Counted from the first letter of the stretch, positions 47,380-57,678 are shown. The stretch is 64,000 nucleotides of DNA from DATLED01 sp963750255 (GCA_963750255.1 CAVVPZ010000009.1:372001-436000); one strand, 5' to 3'. Translations and numbers: made by a program. Notes: a model not told the origin generated them from the letters alone.

Positions 47380-48290
47380 CTGGCGATGTCGCCGGTGTAG
47401 GCCCGGTCGATGTGGTCCACGGTGAAGCCCAACTTCTCGTAGAGGGTGACGGCGGGCGCGTTGTCTGCGTCGACGTAGAGCATGCCGACCCGCAGGCCTG
47501 CAGCGGCGAGATGATCGAGCCCGGCGAGCACGAGTGAACGACCGAGGCCCTGGCCGGCGAAATCGGGGTCGACGGCGATCACGTAGATCTCGCCGAGAGG
47601 CGGATCGTGGTCGGCGTGCACCTTGGTCCAGCAGAACCCGGCGAGGCGATCGTCGCGCTCATGGAGCAGGAACCCGGCGGGGTCGAACCAGGCTTCGTCC
47701 TCGCGTTGTTCGAGGGTGTCGAGGTCCCAGCCTCCCTGCTCTGGGTGCCAGTGGAACGCGCGGTTGTTGACCTCCAGCCACGCCTTTTCGTCCTTGCCCG
47801 GGACGAAGGCGCGCAGCGGCGTCAACCCCGAGTCTTCGTTCTTCACCGGCAGCGTCCGGCGCATCTGGAGGAGCTCGCGCCCACGCTGGAGCCCAACCGC
47901 GGCGGCCACCCGGTCGTGGAGTGGGGTCGGCTTGGGCACCCACAGGTGGACGTGGCCGCCGCCGTCGCCCCGAACGACGTCGAGCGCGGCGTTGAGGAGA
48001 TCGGTCCCGATGGCGTCGCCCTCGTCGTCGCGGTGGTGCGGGTCGATGACGTACTCGAGCGCGAAGCTCAGCGGCCCGCGGGTGACCTGGGCGTAGCCGA
48101 CCGGGTGATCGTGGCCTGGTCGCCACGCGACCAGCCCGGCGAATCCCTGACGGCCGCCGTGCACGAGGTCGAGCCACTGGTGCTCGCCGAGGGGCTGGTG
48201 GCCGTCGGCCTCGGTGGCGACATCGAGCAACGCCTGCACCGAAGCGATGTCTTCGGCACCCATCTGCCGTTTGACCTCGAGGTGGTGCAC
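47352..48290 (-). CDS. mshD: Mycothiol synthase (GNAT tandem acetyltransferase)
   Basis: Last step of mycothiol synthesis, acetylating Cys-GlcN-Ins. About 312 residues with two GNAT domains. The C-terminal one is typical: VNNRAFHWHPEQGGWD, IYVIAVDPDFAGQGLGRSLVLAGL and ALTLYEKLGF-like VTLYEKLGFTVDHID. Start GTG 48290 has a TACTGT box 7 nt upstream. The final residues after DIASA come from a dispersed repeat. Confidence 0.88.
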   Translation of the reverse strand: MHHLEVKRQMGAEDIASVQALLDVATEADGHQPLGEHQWLDLVHGGRQGFAGLVAWRPGHDHPVGYAQVTRGPLSFALEYVIDPHHRDDEGDAIGTDLLNAALDVVRGDGGGHVHLWVPKPTPLHDRVAAAVGLQRGRELLQMRRTLPVKNEDSGLTPLRAFVPGKDEKAWLEVNNRAFHWHPEQGGWDLDTLEQREDEAWFDPAGFLLHERDDRLAGFCWTKVHADHDPPLGEIYVIAVDPDFAGQGLGRSLVLAGLDHLAAAGLRVGMLYVDADNAPAVTLYEKLGFTVDHIDRAYTGDIASAFRQKSLP

Positions 48291-48297
48291 GGGCCGC

Positions 48298-48307
48298 ACA
48301 GTAATGT
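48298..48307. promoter_or_regulatory. Overlapping divergent -10 boxes for mshD and nth
   Basis: ACAGTAATGT reads TACTGT on the minus strand (48303-48298, 7 nt before GTG 48290) and TAATGT on the plus strand (48302-48307, 9 nt before GTG 48317). The two boxes share two bases. Confidence 0.5.
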
Positions 48308-48316
48308 CCGCTCTCC

Positions 48317-48970
48317 GTGGCCCGACCCCGATCACCGAAGGGACGCGCCCGGGAGACCTCCCTCCGCTTGGCCGACGAGTACCCCGGCTCGGCCGTCGAC
48401 CTGTGTGAGTTGGAGCACCACAACCCGTTCGAGTTGCTGGCGGCGACCATCCTCTCTGCTCAGTCGACCGATGCCAACGTCAACCGGGTCACGCCCGCGT
48501 TGTTCGCCCGTTATCCGACGCCCGAAGCCCTCGCCGCCGCCGACCTGGCCGAGCTCGAAGAGGTGATCCACGCCACCGGGTTCTTCCGCAGCAAGGCCCG
48601 CAGCTTGGTGGGTATGGCCGCAGCGCTCGTCGAGCGATTCGGCGGCGAGGTGCCGTCGACCATCGAGGACCTCGTCACACTGCCCGGCGTCGGGCGCAAG
48701 ACGGCGAACGTGGTCCGTAGCGTCGCCCTCGGCCAGCCCGGATTGCCCGTCGACACGCACGTCGGCCGGTTGGCCAAGCGGCTCGGACTCACCGACCTCG
48801 ATGACCCGGTCAAGGTCGAGCACGTCCTCAACGCCATGGTCCCGCCGGCCGAGCGGGGCCTGTTCTCTCTCCGCTTGATCCTCCACGGGCGGCGGGTGTG
48901 CTCAGCTCGCAAACCCCGCTGCGGCGAGTGCGTGCTCCAGGACTTCTGCCCCTCGGCGCACGCCGTCTGA
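48317..48970 (+). CDS. nth: Endonuclease III
   Basis: DNA glycosylase/AP lyase for oxidised pyrimidines. 217 residues. HNPFELLAATILSAQSTDANVN, the helix-hairpin-helix LPGVGRKTANVV with the catalytic Lys, and Asp in PVDTHVGRL. The [4Fe-4S] cluster ligands are C-x6-C-x2-C-x5-C in CSARKPRCGECVLQDFC. It is complete and divergent from mshD. Confidence 0.95.
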   Translation: MARPRSPKGRARETSLRLADEYPGSAVDLCELEHHNPFELLAATILSAQSTDANVNRVTPALFARYPTPEALAAADLAELEEVIHATGFFRSKARSLVGMAAALVERFGGEVPSTIEDLVTLPGVGRKTANVVRSVALGQPGLPVDTHVGRLAKRLGLTDLDDPVKVEHVLNAMVPPAERGLFSLRLILHGRRVCSARKPRCGECVLQDFCPSAHAV

Positions 48971-49122
48971 GCCTTCGACGAAGTGTGACCTTCGACCGCT
49001 TCAGCCGATACCTGAAACGGGGGCGACCGGTCTACCGTGGGAGACACCGGAGAACAGGGTTCCCGCCACCTCGTTCATCCGTCAGGAGCCGGCGCCGGGA
49101 TCCGCCGCCTGGCCCGCTCCCG

Positions 49123-49150
49123 CTCGACGGCGCCTTCGGGCGCTGTCGAG
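49123..49150 (+). terminator. Strong UUCG-loop hairpin in the nth/small-gene gap
   Basis: CTCGACGGCGCC pairs fully with GGCGCTGTCGAG (one G-T pair) around TTCG, a 12-bp stem. It lies 150 bp after nth and 22 bp before the end of the facing small gene. Little else is coding in 48971-49172, so it could end nth, the small gene or an unannotated RNA. Confidence 0.6.
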
Positions 49151-49172
49151 TCGCGGCTCGAGCCCAGTGCGA

Positions 49173-49361
49173 CTACCGCCGGTCGGTGAGGAGTTTGTGC
49201 AGCCGGCGTTGCGCGCCACGCAGCGAGCGCTCGATCTCGAACAACTCGACGGAGAGGTCTTCTTTGGCTCCGACCGACGCGTCGGCCATGGCCGACAGGC
49301 GCTTGGTCAGCTCGTCGAGGGCGGTGGACACCGAGGACAGCTCGGGGCGGGGGTCTTCCAT
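49173..49361 (-). CDS. Small coiled-coil protein
   Basis: 62 residues from ATG 49361. Heptad-like Leu pattern: VSTALDELTKRLSAMADA...ELFEIERSLRGAQRRLHKLL. No family is recognised. The start faces hisD and a CAGGAT box lies 9 nt upstream. It is plausible but small. Confidence 0.5.
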   Translation of the reverse strand: MEDPRPELSSVSTALDELTKRLSAMADASVGAKEDLSVELFEIERSLRGAQRRLHKLLTDRR

Positions 49362-49391
49362 ACTGGGTCGATCCTGCCCTACCCGCCCCCG

Positions 49392-49397
49392 TAACAT
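49392..49397 (+). promoter_or_regulatory. Leaderless -10 box for the his cluster
   Basis: TAACAT lies 9 nt before ATG 49407 of hisD. Confidence 0.45.
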
Positions 49398-49406
49398 CGA
49401 GCCCTC

Positions 49407-50694
49407 ATGCTCCGCCGCCTCGACCTTCGTGGGAAGACGGGCGACCTCCGGGTCGACCTGCCCCGCCCCCAGGCCGCCACCGAACCCCCGGTGGAGGCGG
49501 TGCAGGCGATCCTGGCCGAGGTCCGTGAGCGGGGCGACGCCGGGTTGCTCGACCTGACCGAACGCTTCGACGGCATTCGCCCCGAGTCGCTCCGGGTGCC
49601 CGAGGCCGAGATCGAGGCGGCGCTGGCGTCGATCCCGCCGCTGTTGCGTGAAGCACTCGAGGCTGCCCGCTCCAACGTGCTCGCCTATCACCGCGAGCAA
49701 CTCCATGACGATGCCCGCTACGAACGCGACGGGCTGGTGGTGCGCGAGATGCGTCGGCCCGTCGATCGGGCTGGCGTCTACGTGCCGGGCGGCGCCGTGC
49801 CGCTCGTGTCGACCGTGCTCATGACGGCGGTGCCGGCTCGGGTGGCGGGCGTGGCCGAGGTCGTACTCTGCTCGCCCCCCGACCGGGCCACGGGCAAGGT
49901 GGCGCCGGGCATCCTGGCTGCCGCTGCCCTTGCCGGCGTCGATGAGGTGTACGGCTGCAACGGGCCGGCCGCCATCGGCGCCATGGCCTACGGCACCGAG
50001 TCGATCCGCGCCGTCGACGTCATCGTCGGCCCGGGCAACGTCTACGTCTCGCAGGCCAAGCGCCAGGTGAGCGGCGTGGTCGGCGTGCCCTCGTCGTTCG
50101 CCGGACCCTCGGAGGTCGTCGTGGTTGCCGACGAGACGACGCCGGCCGAGTTCGCCGCCATCGACCTCATCGTGCAGGTCGAGCACGGACCTGACGGGCT
50201 GGCGTGGTTGATCACGTGGAGCGAAGACGTCGCCGATCGCATCACCACCTTCGTGGAGAAGCTCACGGCCGAGTCGCCTCGTCGCGAGACGATCGCCGAC
50301 AACCTCGAGCGCAACTCCTACGTCGCCATCGTCGACGGACCCGAGCAAGCCATCGAGTTGGCCAACGCCATCGCCCCCGAACACCTGCAGTTGATGACCG
50401 CCGACCCCGACGCGTTGCTGCCGCTCGTGCGCCATGCGGGCGCCGTCTTCACCGGGGCCTACGCGCCGCGCCAGCGTGGGCGACTACATCGCCGGACCGA
50501 GCCACGTGTTACCGACCTACGGGTCGGCCCGCTTCGCCGGTGCCCTCCGGGTCGACGACTTCTCGAAGCACATCCACGTGGTCTCCGTCGACGAGGCCAC
50601 GCTCAGCCGCCTCGCGCCCCACGTCGCCGCCATCGCCGAGGCCGAGGGTCTCCCGGCCCACGCCGAGTCGGTTCGGCTTCGGAGCCGGCAGTGA
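49407..50694 (+). CDS. hisD: Histidinol dehydrogenase, frame broken once
   Basis: Two-step oxidation of histidinol to histidine. VPGGAVPLVSTVLMTAVPARVAGV, GPGNVYVSQAKRQV, SFAGPSEVVVVADE and EHGPDGLAWL mark the Zn-dependent core, and NAIAPEHLQLM holds catalytic residues. Near 50468-50471 a Pro codon reads CCGC. The true frame continues ASVGDYIAGPSHVLPTYGSARFAG to the stop at 50694. Without the correction hisD would run into hisC. Confidence 0.92.
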
Positions 50695-51755
50695 CCGCGG
50701 GGCTGCCGGCCCCGCTCGACAACCTGGGTTCGCTGCAGGGCTACCACTCTCCCCAGGTCGACGTCGACGTCCGGCTCAACACCAACGAATCCCCCTACGG
50801 CCCGCCGCCGGCGTGGATCGGTGATGTCGTGGCCGAACTCGAACGCATCGACTTCCACCGCTACCCCGACCGCTCGGCCGCCGACCTGCGCGAGGGCATC
50901 GCCGCATTGCACGGGGTCTCGCCCGAACAGGTCTTCGTGGCCAACGGCAGCAACGAAGTGCTCCAGACCCTGTTCCTCACCTATGGCGGGCCGGGGCGCT
51001 CGTGTGCCGTGTTCGAGCCCACCTACGCCATGCACGGCCAGATCGGCCGGCTCACCTCGACCACGGTGGTCGAGGGCGAGCGTGGTGCCGACTTCCGGTT
51101 GGACCTCGACGAGGTCGGCCGCGTGCTCGGCGGTGGGTCGCCCGACCTCACCTTCGTGTGCTCGCCCAACAACCCGACCGGCGGAGCCGAACCTCGGCCC
51201 GTGGTCGAGGCCGTGCTCGACCTCGCCCCCGGTCTCGTGGTGGTCGACGAGGCCTACGGCCAGTTCTCTTCGTGGACGGCGCTCGACCTCGTCGGCGATC
51301 GGCCCCTGGTCGTGACCCGCACCTACTCCAAGACGTGGTCGATGGCGGGCGCCCGCCTCGGCTACCTGGTGGGGCCCGAGGCCGTGGTGGCCGAACTCTG
51401 GAAGCGTTGCTTGCCCTATCACCTCGACACGCTCAAGCAGCGGGCCGGCTTGCTCGCCCTGCGCTACTCCTCGGAGATGGAGGCTCGCGTCAGCGCGCTG
51501 GTCGCCGAGCGCGAGCGCCTCGTCGCCGGTCTGAGCGATCTCTCCGTCGAGACCTGGCCGAGCGACGCCAACTTCGTGCTCTTCCGGCCCCTCGGCCGGT
51601 CCGGTGACGACGTGTGGCAGGGTCTCGTCGATCGGTCGGTGCTCGTCCGCAATTGCGGATCGTGGCCCCGACTCGACAACTGTCTCCGGGTCACCGTCGG
51701 GCGCCCCGACGAAGACGACCGGTTCCTGTCCGCGCTCTCCGAGGTCCTTGCATGA
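50691..51755 (+). CDS. hisC: Histidinol-phosphate aminotransferase
   Basis: PLP enzyme of fold type I, 354 residues, intact. NTNESPYGPPP, HRYPDRSAADLREGIA, ANGSNEVLQTLF, CSPNNPTGG, VVVDEAYGQF and the Schiff-base Lys in TYSKTWSMAGARLGY. GTG 50691 overlaps the hisD stop and its own stop overlaps hisB. Confidence 0.95.
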   Translation: MTAGLPAPLDNLGSLQGYHSPQVDVDVRLNTNESPYGPPPAWIGDVVAELERIDFHRYPDRSAADLREGIAALHGVSPEQVFVANGSNEVLQTLFLTYGGPGRSCAVFEPTYAMHGQIGRLTSTTVVEGERGADFRLDLDEVGRVLGGGSPDLTFVCSPNNPTGGAEPRPVVEAVLDLAPGLVVVDEAYGQFSSWTALDLVGDRPLVVTRTYSKTWSMAGARLGYLVGPEAVVAELWKRCLPYHLDTLKQRAGLLALRYSSEMEARVSALVAERERLVAGLSDLSVETWPSDANFVLFRPLGRSGDDVWQGLVDRSVLVRNCGSWPRLDNCLRVTVGRPDEDDRFLSALSEVLA

Positions 51756-52363
51756 CGACGCCCCGCTCCGCCACCCGATCCCGCCGCACGGCCGAAACGT
51801 CGATCGACGTCACCATCGACCTCGACGGCGCCGAAGGGGGCTCGGCCACCGTCGACACCGGGCTTCCGTTCTTCGACCACATGGTCAGCCAGTTGGGCAA
51901 GCACGGGGGGTTCGATCTGTCGGTGACGGCGGTCGGCGACCTCACGGTCGACACCCACCACACAGTCGAGGACGTCGCCATCGTGTTGGGCGAAGCGCTG
52001 CGCGAGGCCTTGGGCGACAAGACTGGCGTGCGCCGATTCTCCTCGATCCTCCTTCCCCTCGACGAGGCGCTCGTCGAGGTCGCGCTCGACCTCTCGGGCC
52101 GTCCGTTCGTGGTCTACGAGTGCGAGTTTCCCGGGCCGCTCGACCCGCTGCCCTTGGGCACGCCCCCGTTCGACCCGCAGTTGGGCGAACACTTCTGGCA
52201 GTCGTTCGCGACCGCGGCCGGCATCACGCTGCACGTCCGGCTGCGGGCCGGACGCAACACGCACCACATCCTCGAAGCGGTCTTCAAGGCCGTGGCCCGT
52301 TGCCTGCGCGACGCCGTGCGGGTCGAGGGCTCGGGCGTGCCCTCGACCAAGGGGTCGCTCTAG
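51752..52363 (+). CDS. hisB: Imidazoleglycerol-phosphate dehydratase
   Basis: 203 residues, the monofunctional form. Mn-binding His motifs: FFDHMVSQLGKHGGFDL, VDTHHTVEDVAIVLGEAL, and AGRNTHHILEAVFKAVARCL near the end. ATG 51752 overlaps the hisC stop (ATGA). Confidence 0.95.
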   Translation: MTTPRSATRSRRTAETSIDVTIDLDGAEGGSATVDTGLPFFDHMVSQLGKHGGFDLSVTAVGDLTVDTHHTVEDVAIVLGEALREALGDKTGVRRFSSILLPLDEALVEVALDLSGRPFVVYECEFPGPLDPLPLGTPPFDPQLGEHFWQSFATAAGITLHVRLRAGRNTHHILEAVFKAVARCLRDAVRVEGSGVPSTKGSL

Positions 52364-52975
52364 GTGATCGCGGTGCTCGACTACGGGATCGGCAACCTTC
52401 GCTCGGCCGAGAAGGCTCTCCAGTTCGTCGGCGGCGATGCCCGGCTGGTGACGACGGCGGCGGAGGCCGCCGGCGCCGCCGCCGTCGTGCTGCCGGGCGT
52501 CGGTGCCTTCGGGGCGTGCATCGACGCGCTGCGGGCGTCGGGCCTCGACCGCGCCGCCCACGACGCCGTCGACGCCGGCAAGCCCTTCCTCGGGATCTGC
52601 GTAGGCATGCAACTGCTCTACGAGGGCTCCGACGAGGACACCTCGGCCGTCGGGTTGGGCATCCTCTCGGGGCGGATCCGTCTGCTACCCGACTCGGTCA
52701 AGCGGCCGCAGATGCAATGGAACCTGCTCGACGTCGCCGTGCCCGACGACCCGCTGGTGGCCGGCCTCGGCGTGGCCCCGTGGGTCTACTTCGTGCACTC
52801 CTACGCCGCCGACGCCGATCCCGACGGGCTGATTGCCTCGTGCGAGTACGGCCGCACCGTGGCTGCCGTCGTCGGCCGCGACAACCTGCGGGCCACCCAG
52901 TTCCACCCTGAGAAGTCCGGGCCGATCGGCCTCCGTCTGTTGAAGAACTTCGTCGACCTCGTCGAGGCCGCGTGA
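52364..52975 (+). CDS. hisH: Imidazole glycerol phosphate synthase, glutaminase subunit
   Basis: 203 residues. Class I glutamine amidotransferase: VLDYGIGNLRSAEKAL, LPGVGAFGACI, nucleophile Cys in GICVGMQLL, and the His-Glu of the triad in TQFHPEKSG. It supplies ammonia to HisF. GTG 52364 directly follows the hisB stop. Confidence 0.95.
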   Translation: MIAVLDYGIGNLRSAEKALQFVGGDARLVTTAAEAAGAAAVVLPGVGAFGACIDALRASGLDRAAHDAVDAGKPFLGICVGMQLLYEGSDEDTSAVGLGILSGRIRLLPDSVKRPQMQWNLLDVAVPDDPLVAGLGVAPWVYFVHSYAADADPDGLIASCEYGRTVAAVVGRDNLRATQFHPEKSGPIGLRLLKNFVDLVEAA

Positions 52976-53676
52976 TGGACCTCTATCCGGCCATCGATCT
53001 ACGCCACGGCCGCTGCGTCCGGTTGTTGCACGGCGACTTCGCCAAGGAGACCGTGTACGGCGACGACCCCCTCGCCGTTGCCGAACAGTTCGAGGCGGCG
53101 GGAGCATCGTGGATCCATGTGGTCGACCTCGATGCTTCGCGCGGCGACGGCTCGAACGTCGAACTCGTCGTGGCGATCGCGGAGGCAGTCTCGATACCCG
53201 TGCAGACGGGCGGCGGAGTGAGGGACGGCTCGTTGCTGGACCGCGGGATCGAGCGGGTCGTGCTGGGGAGCATTGCCGTCGACGACCCCGCTGCAGCCGG
53301 CGCTCTCGTCGAGCGGTACGGGACGCGCACAGCAATCGGCCTCGACCACCGCGACGGCGAACTTCGCACGCGCGGCTGGGAGGAACGTGGCGGCGTCGAG
53401 TTGCTCGACGCCGTCGTCCGCCCCGAACTCGGCGGGACGGGGGCGTTCGTCGTGACCGACATCTCGCGTGACGGCGCGCTCGAAGGCCCTGACCTCGAGG
53501 GATACGAGCGCCTCGTGTCGCTCACCGATGTACCGATCGTGGCCAGTGGCGGTGTCTCCGGCCTTGACGATCTCCGCGCCCTTCGCCGGTTGGGGGTTGC
53601 GGGCGTGATCGTCGGCAGGGCGCTGTACGAAGGCCGTTTCACGATCGAAGAGGCGATCGCGGCATGCAGTCGGTAA
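52975..53676 (+). CDS. hisA: ProFAR isomerase HisA
   Basis: TIM-barrel isomerase, about 233 residues. MDLYPAIDLRHGRCVRL with the first catalytic Asp, TGGGVRDG, TDISRDGALEGPDL with the second Asp, and VIVGRALYEGRF. In many actinobacteria this enzyme (PriA) also does the TrpF reaction. A separate trpF gene lies 6 kb downstream here, so dual function need not be assumed. ATG 52975 overlaps the hisH stop by 1 bp. Confidence 0.93.
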   Translation: MDLYPAIDLRHGRCVRLLHGDFAKETVYGDDPLAVAEQFEAAGASWIHVVDLDASRGDGSNVELVVAIAEAVSIPVQTGGGVRDGSLLDRGIERVVLGSIAVDDPAAAGALVERYGTRTAIGLDHRDGELRTRGWEERGGVELLDAVVRPELGGTGAFVVTDISRDGALEGPDLEGYERLVSLTDVPIVASGGVSGLDDLRALRRLGVAGVIVGRALYEGRFTIEEAIAACSR

Positions 53677-54446
53677 GGGTCATTCCCTGCCTCGATGTCG
53701 ATGCCGGTCGCGTCGTCAAGGGCGTGCAACTTCGTCGACCTCCGCGACGCCGGCGACCCGGTCGCAGCTGGCCGCGCGGTATGACGGTCAAGGGGCCGAC
53801 GAGATCGTGTTCCTCGACATCACGGCGTCGTCCGACGCAGCGAGACACGATGGTCGATGTCGTGCGCCGCACGGCCGAAGAGGTGTTCATCCCCCTGACC
53901 GTTGGCGGTGGGGTTCGCACCGTCGACGACGCGCGCGCGCCTCTTGCGGGCCGGCGCCGACAAGGTCGGCGTCAACACCGCAGCCATCGAGCGGCCCGAG
54001 CTGATCAGCGAGATCGCCATGGAGTTCGGGGCCCAGTGCGTCGTCGTCGCCATCGACGCCAAGTTCGTGCCCGGCGACAAGCCGGGCGAGGGACTTCGAG
54101 GTCTACACCCACGGCGGTCGTCGCCCGGCCGGGCTCGACGCCGTCGCGTGGGCCGCCCAGGTCGAGCAACTCGGCGCCGGTGAGATCCTCCTCACCTCGA
54201 TGGACCGTGACGGCACCCGTGACGGCTTCGACCTCGAGTTGACCCGCCAGGTGGTCGACGCCTGCCGGCTGCCGGTCATCGCCAGCGGGGGAGTCGGCAC
54301 CCTCGACCACCTCGTCGAAGGGGCACCGAGACGGCCACGCCGACGCCGTCCTGGCGGCATCGATCTTCCATTTCGGCGAGCACACCGTGGCCGAAGCCAA
54401 GGCCGCCATCGAAGCCGCCGGCCTCATCGTCCGCCCCGCATTGTGA
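53664..54446 (+). CDS. hisF: Imidazole glycerol phosphate synthase, cyclase subunit, frame broken
   Basis: The (beta-alpha)8 barrel partner of HisH. SVRVIPCLDVDAGRVVKGV, FVDLRDAGDPV, PLTVGGGVRTVDDAR, ADKVGVNTAAIE, VVVAIDAKFV, THGGRRPAGLDAV and LLTSMDRDGTRDGFDLEL are all present. Several single-base breaks (for example Val GTGC at 53724-53727 and GTCG at 53761-53764) split it, but residues on both sides fit one protein ending AAGLIVRPAL at 54446. Confidence 0.9.
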
Positions 54447-54469
54447 ACTCGCACCCCGCAGGCCTCACC

Positions 54470-54475
54470 TAACGT
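54470..54475 (+). promoter_or_regulatory. Leaderless -10 box for the GroES-like gene
   Basis: TAACGT lies 6 nt before GTG 54482. Confidence 0.4.
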
Positions 54476-54481
54476 CGAAGC

Positions 54482-54829
54482 GTGGGATCGGGCGAAGCGA
54501 GCGCGCCGCAGGTCGAGAACAAGCAACCGATCAAGATGCTGGCCGACCGCATCCTGGTGCAGATCCCGCAACCGACGAGGGCGAGCGCACGACCACGGCA
54601 GGACATCCTGATCCCCGCGACCGCCCAGGTGAGCAAGCGGCTGGCCTGGGCCGAGGTCGTCGCCGCCGGCCGCACGTCAGCGGCATCGAAGTCGGCGACC
54701 AGGTGCTGTTCAACCCCGAAGACCGCTACGAGGTCGAGGTGCGAGGCGACGACTACCTCATCCTCCGAGAACGTGACATCCACGCCGTGGCCGCCGAACG
54801 CATCGAAGGAAACACCGGCCTCTATCTGA
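54482..54829 (+). CDS. GroES/Cpn10-like protein, frame broken
   Basis: Actinobacterial 10-kDa-chaperonin-like protein distinct from the groESL-borne one. NKQPIKMLADRILVQIP, ERTTTAG, ILIPATAQVSKRLAWAEVVAAG, VSGIEVGDQVLFNPEDRYEVEVRG, DDYLILRERDIHAVAAERI and the tail NTGLYL. Three breaks occur between 54560 and 54680. The stop is not clean. A TGA at 54827-54829 directly after LYL, with one more small break, is most likely. It sits oddly between hisF and hisI. Confidence 0.7.
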   Translation: MGSGEASAPQVENKQPIKMLADRILVQIPQPTRASARPRQDILIPATAQVSKRLAWAEVVAAGRTSAASKSATRCCSTPKTATRSRCEATTTSSSENVTSTPWPPNASKETPASI

Positions 54830-54859
54830 TCGACACTCCGACAGCCGCCTACGATCGAC

Positions 54860-55185
54860 ATGCCATCGAGCGACCTCTGACCTGGTACGACGCCGACGGC
54901 CTGGTCCCTGCCATCGCCCAGGACGAGCACGGCAAGGTCGTGATGATGGCGCTGGATGAACGAGGCCACGCTGCGCGAGACCCTCGACGATCGGCCGCAT
55001 GGTCTATTGGAGCCGCAGCCGCCAGGAGCGCTGGGCCAAGGGCGACACGTCGGGCGACCGCCAGTGTCGTGCGCGAGGCGTAGTTCGACTGCGACGGCGA
55101 CGTCTTGCTGTTCGTGGTCGAGCAGGAGGGCAAGGGCGCCTGCCACACCGGCGAGTACTCGTGTTTCTTCCGGGATCGGCCGTGA
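54860..55185 (+). CDS. hisI: Phosphoribosyl-AMP cyclohydrolase, frame broken
   Basis: Third step of histidine synthesis. Reads TWYDADGLVPAIAQD, VVMMAWMNEATLRETL, MVYWSRSRQERWAKGDTSGD, FDCDGDVLLFVVEQEG and ACHTGEYSCFFRDRP, with the metal-binding Asp and Cys residues of HisI. Breaks: a Leu codon reads CTCTG (54875-54879), an Ala codon GCGC, and an Asp codon GATC (54989-54992). An in-frame TAG at 55081 replaces an expected Tyr codon. No hisE domain is fused. Confidence 0.85.
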
Positions 55186-55201
55186 CCTCGTGCGCCAAGC
55201 C

Positions 55202-56720
<1,519 letters not shown>

Positions 56721-56724
<4 letters not shown>

Positions 56725-57678
56725 ACGTCCAACCGCTTCGCACTCCCGATCTCCCGCGATGTCATCGGCGTCGAGGGCGCCGATGCCGCCGGATACCTCC
56801 AGGGGCAGGTGAGCCAGGACGTCGAGGCGCTCGCTGTCGGCGACTCGGCGTGGTCGTTCGTGCTGCAACCCCAGGGCAAGGTCGACGCATGGTTCCGGGT
56901 GCTCCGGACCGGCCGACGACGTCCTTCGTGCTCGATGTCGACGCTGGGTTCGGCCCGGCGCTCGTGTCTCGACTCGAGCGGTTCCTCCTCCGGACCAAGG
57001 CCCAGGTCGCCCCACTCGAGGGCTGGTCGGCCGTGGCCGTCCGTGGCCTCCCCCTCCCCGCCGCTTCCCGGCCCCCCGCCGCTTCCCGGCCCCCCGCCGG
57101 CTTCCCGGCAGAAGATGTCGCCCGACGACACGTTGGCGCCGGAAAGCGGGGTTGGGGAAGGCGGGAGTGGAGGGGTGTGGGTGGTCGACGCCGGGTGGGC
57201 GACCGACGGGTATGACCTCCTGGGGCCGTCGGCGACCGTCCCCGGTGACATCGCCGCTGGGACGAGCGCCGCGTACGAGAGCCTTCGCATCGAGTGCGGC
57301 GTGCCCGCCATGGGCCGCGAACTCACAGAACGCACCATCCCGGCCGAGGCCGGGGTCGTCGATCGATCGGTGAGCTTCACCAAAGGGTGCTACACGGGCC
57401 AAGAACTCGTGGCCCGAATCGACAGCCGCGGCGGCAACGTGCCGCGGCGACTTCGGGGACTGGTGATCGACGGGGAGGCAATCCCCGAGGACGGCGCCGC
57501 ACTCCTGGTCGGCGGCGAGCCGGCAGGGACGGTGACCAGCGCGGCGTGGTCGGACCGCTTCGAAGTCGTCGTCGCTTTGGCGTATGTCAAGCGCGACGTC
57601 GAGGTCCCTACCGGTGGGACGGTCGACGGACGGGTGGCCCGGATCGAGGCGTTGCCCCTCCTACCATTCGACAGGTGA
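56721..57678 (+). CDS. ygfZ: YgfZ/GcvT-like folate-binding protein, carrying a repeat insertion
   Basis: Tetrahydrofolate-dependent factor for Fe-S cluster assembly or repair. Reads DVIGVEGADAAGYLQGQVSQDVEAL, VLQPQGKVDAWFRV, SFVLDVDAGFGPALVSRLERFLLRTKAQV, then VVDAGWATDGYDLLGPSA and the family signature KGCYTGQELVARID, ending GTVDGRVARIEALPLLPF. Between the two halves (about 57045-57170) lies Pro-rich and repeat-derived sequence not seen in homologues. Breaks near 56755, 56905 and 57045. The last half is in one frame. Confidence 0.82.
57055..57098 (+). repeat. Tandem end-repeats next to copy C
   Basis: CCCGCCG(G)CTTCCCGGC occurs three times in close tandem (ending near 57072, 57090 and 57109). 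The third forms the terminus of dispersed repeat copy C, so its end has been multiplied. Confidence 0.65.
57099..57150 (-). repeat. Dispersed repeat, copy C, inside ygfZ
   Basis: Reverse complement of the element at 14240, with near-identical right 25 nt and left end GCTTTCCGGCGC. In the + reading frame it contributes SRQKMSPDDTLAPESG to YgfZ. Its interior TGTCG-tcggg-CGACA can form a second hairpin. Confidence 0.8.

Noticed and set aside
49407..51755. hisD-hisC gene fusion
   Set aside because: The apparent 782-residue fusion arises from one extra base near 50470. With it removed, hisD ends at 50694 and hisC starts at GTG 50691.
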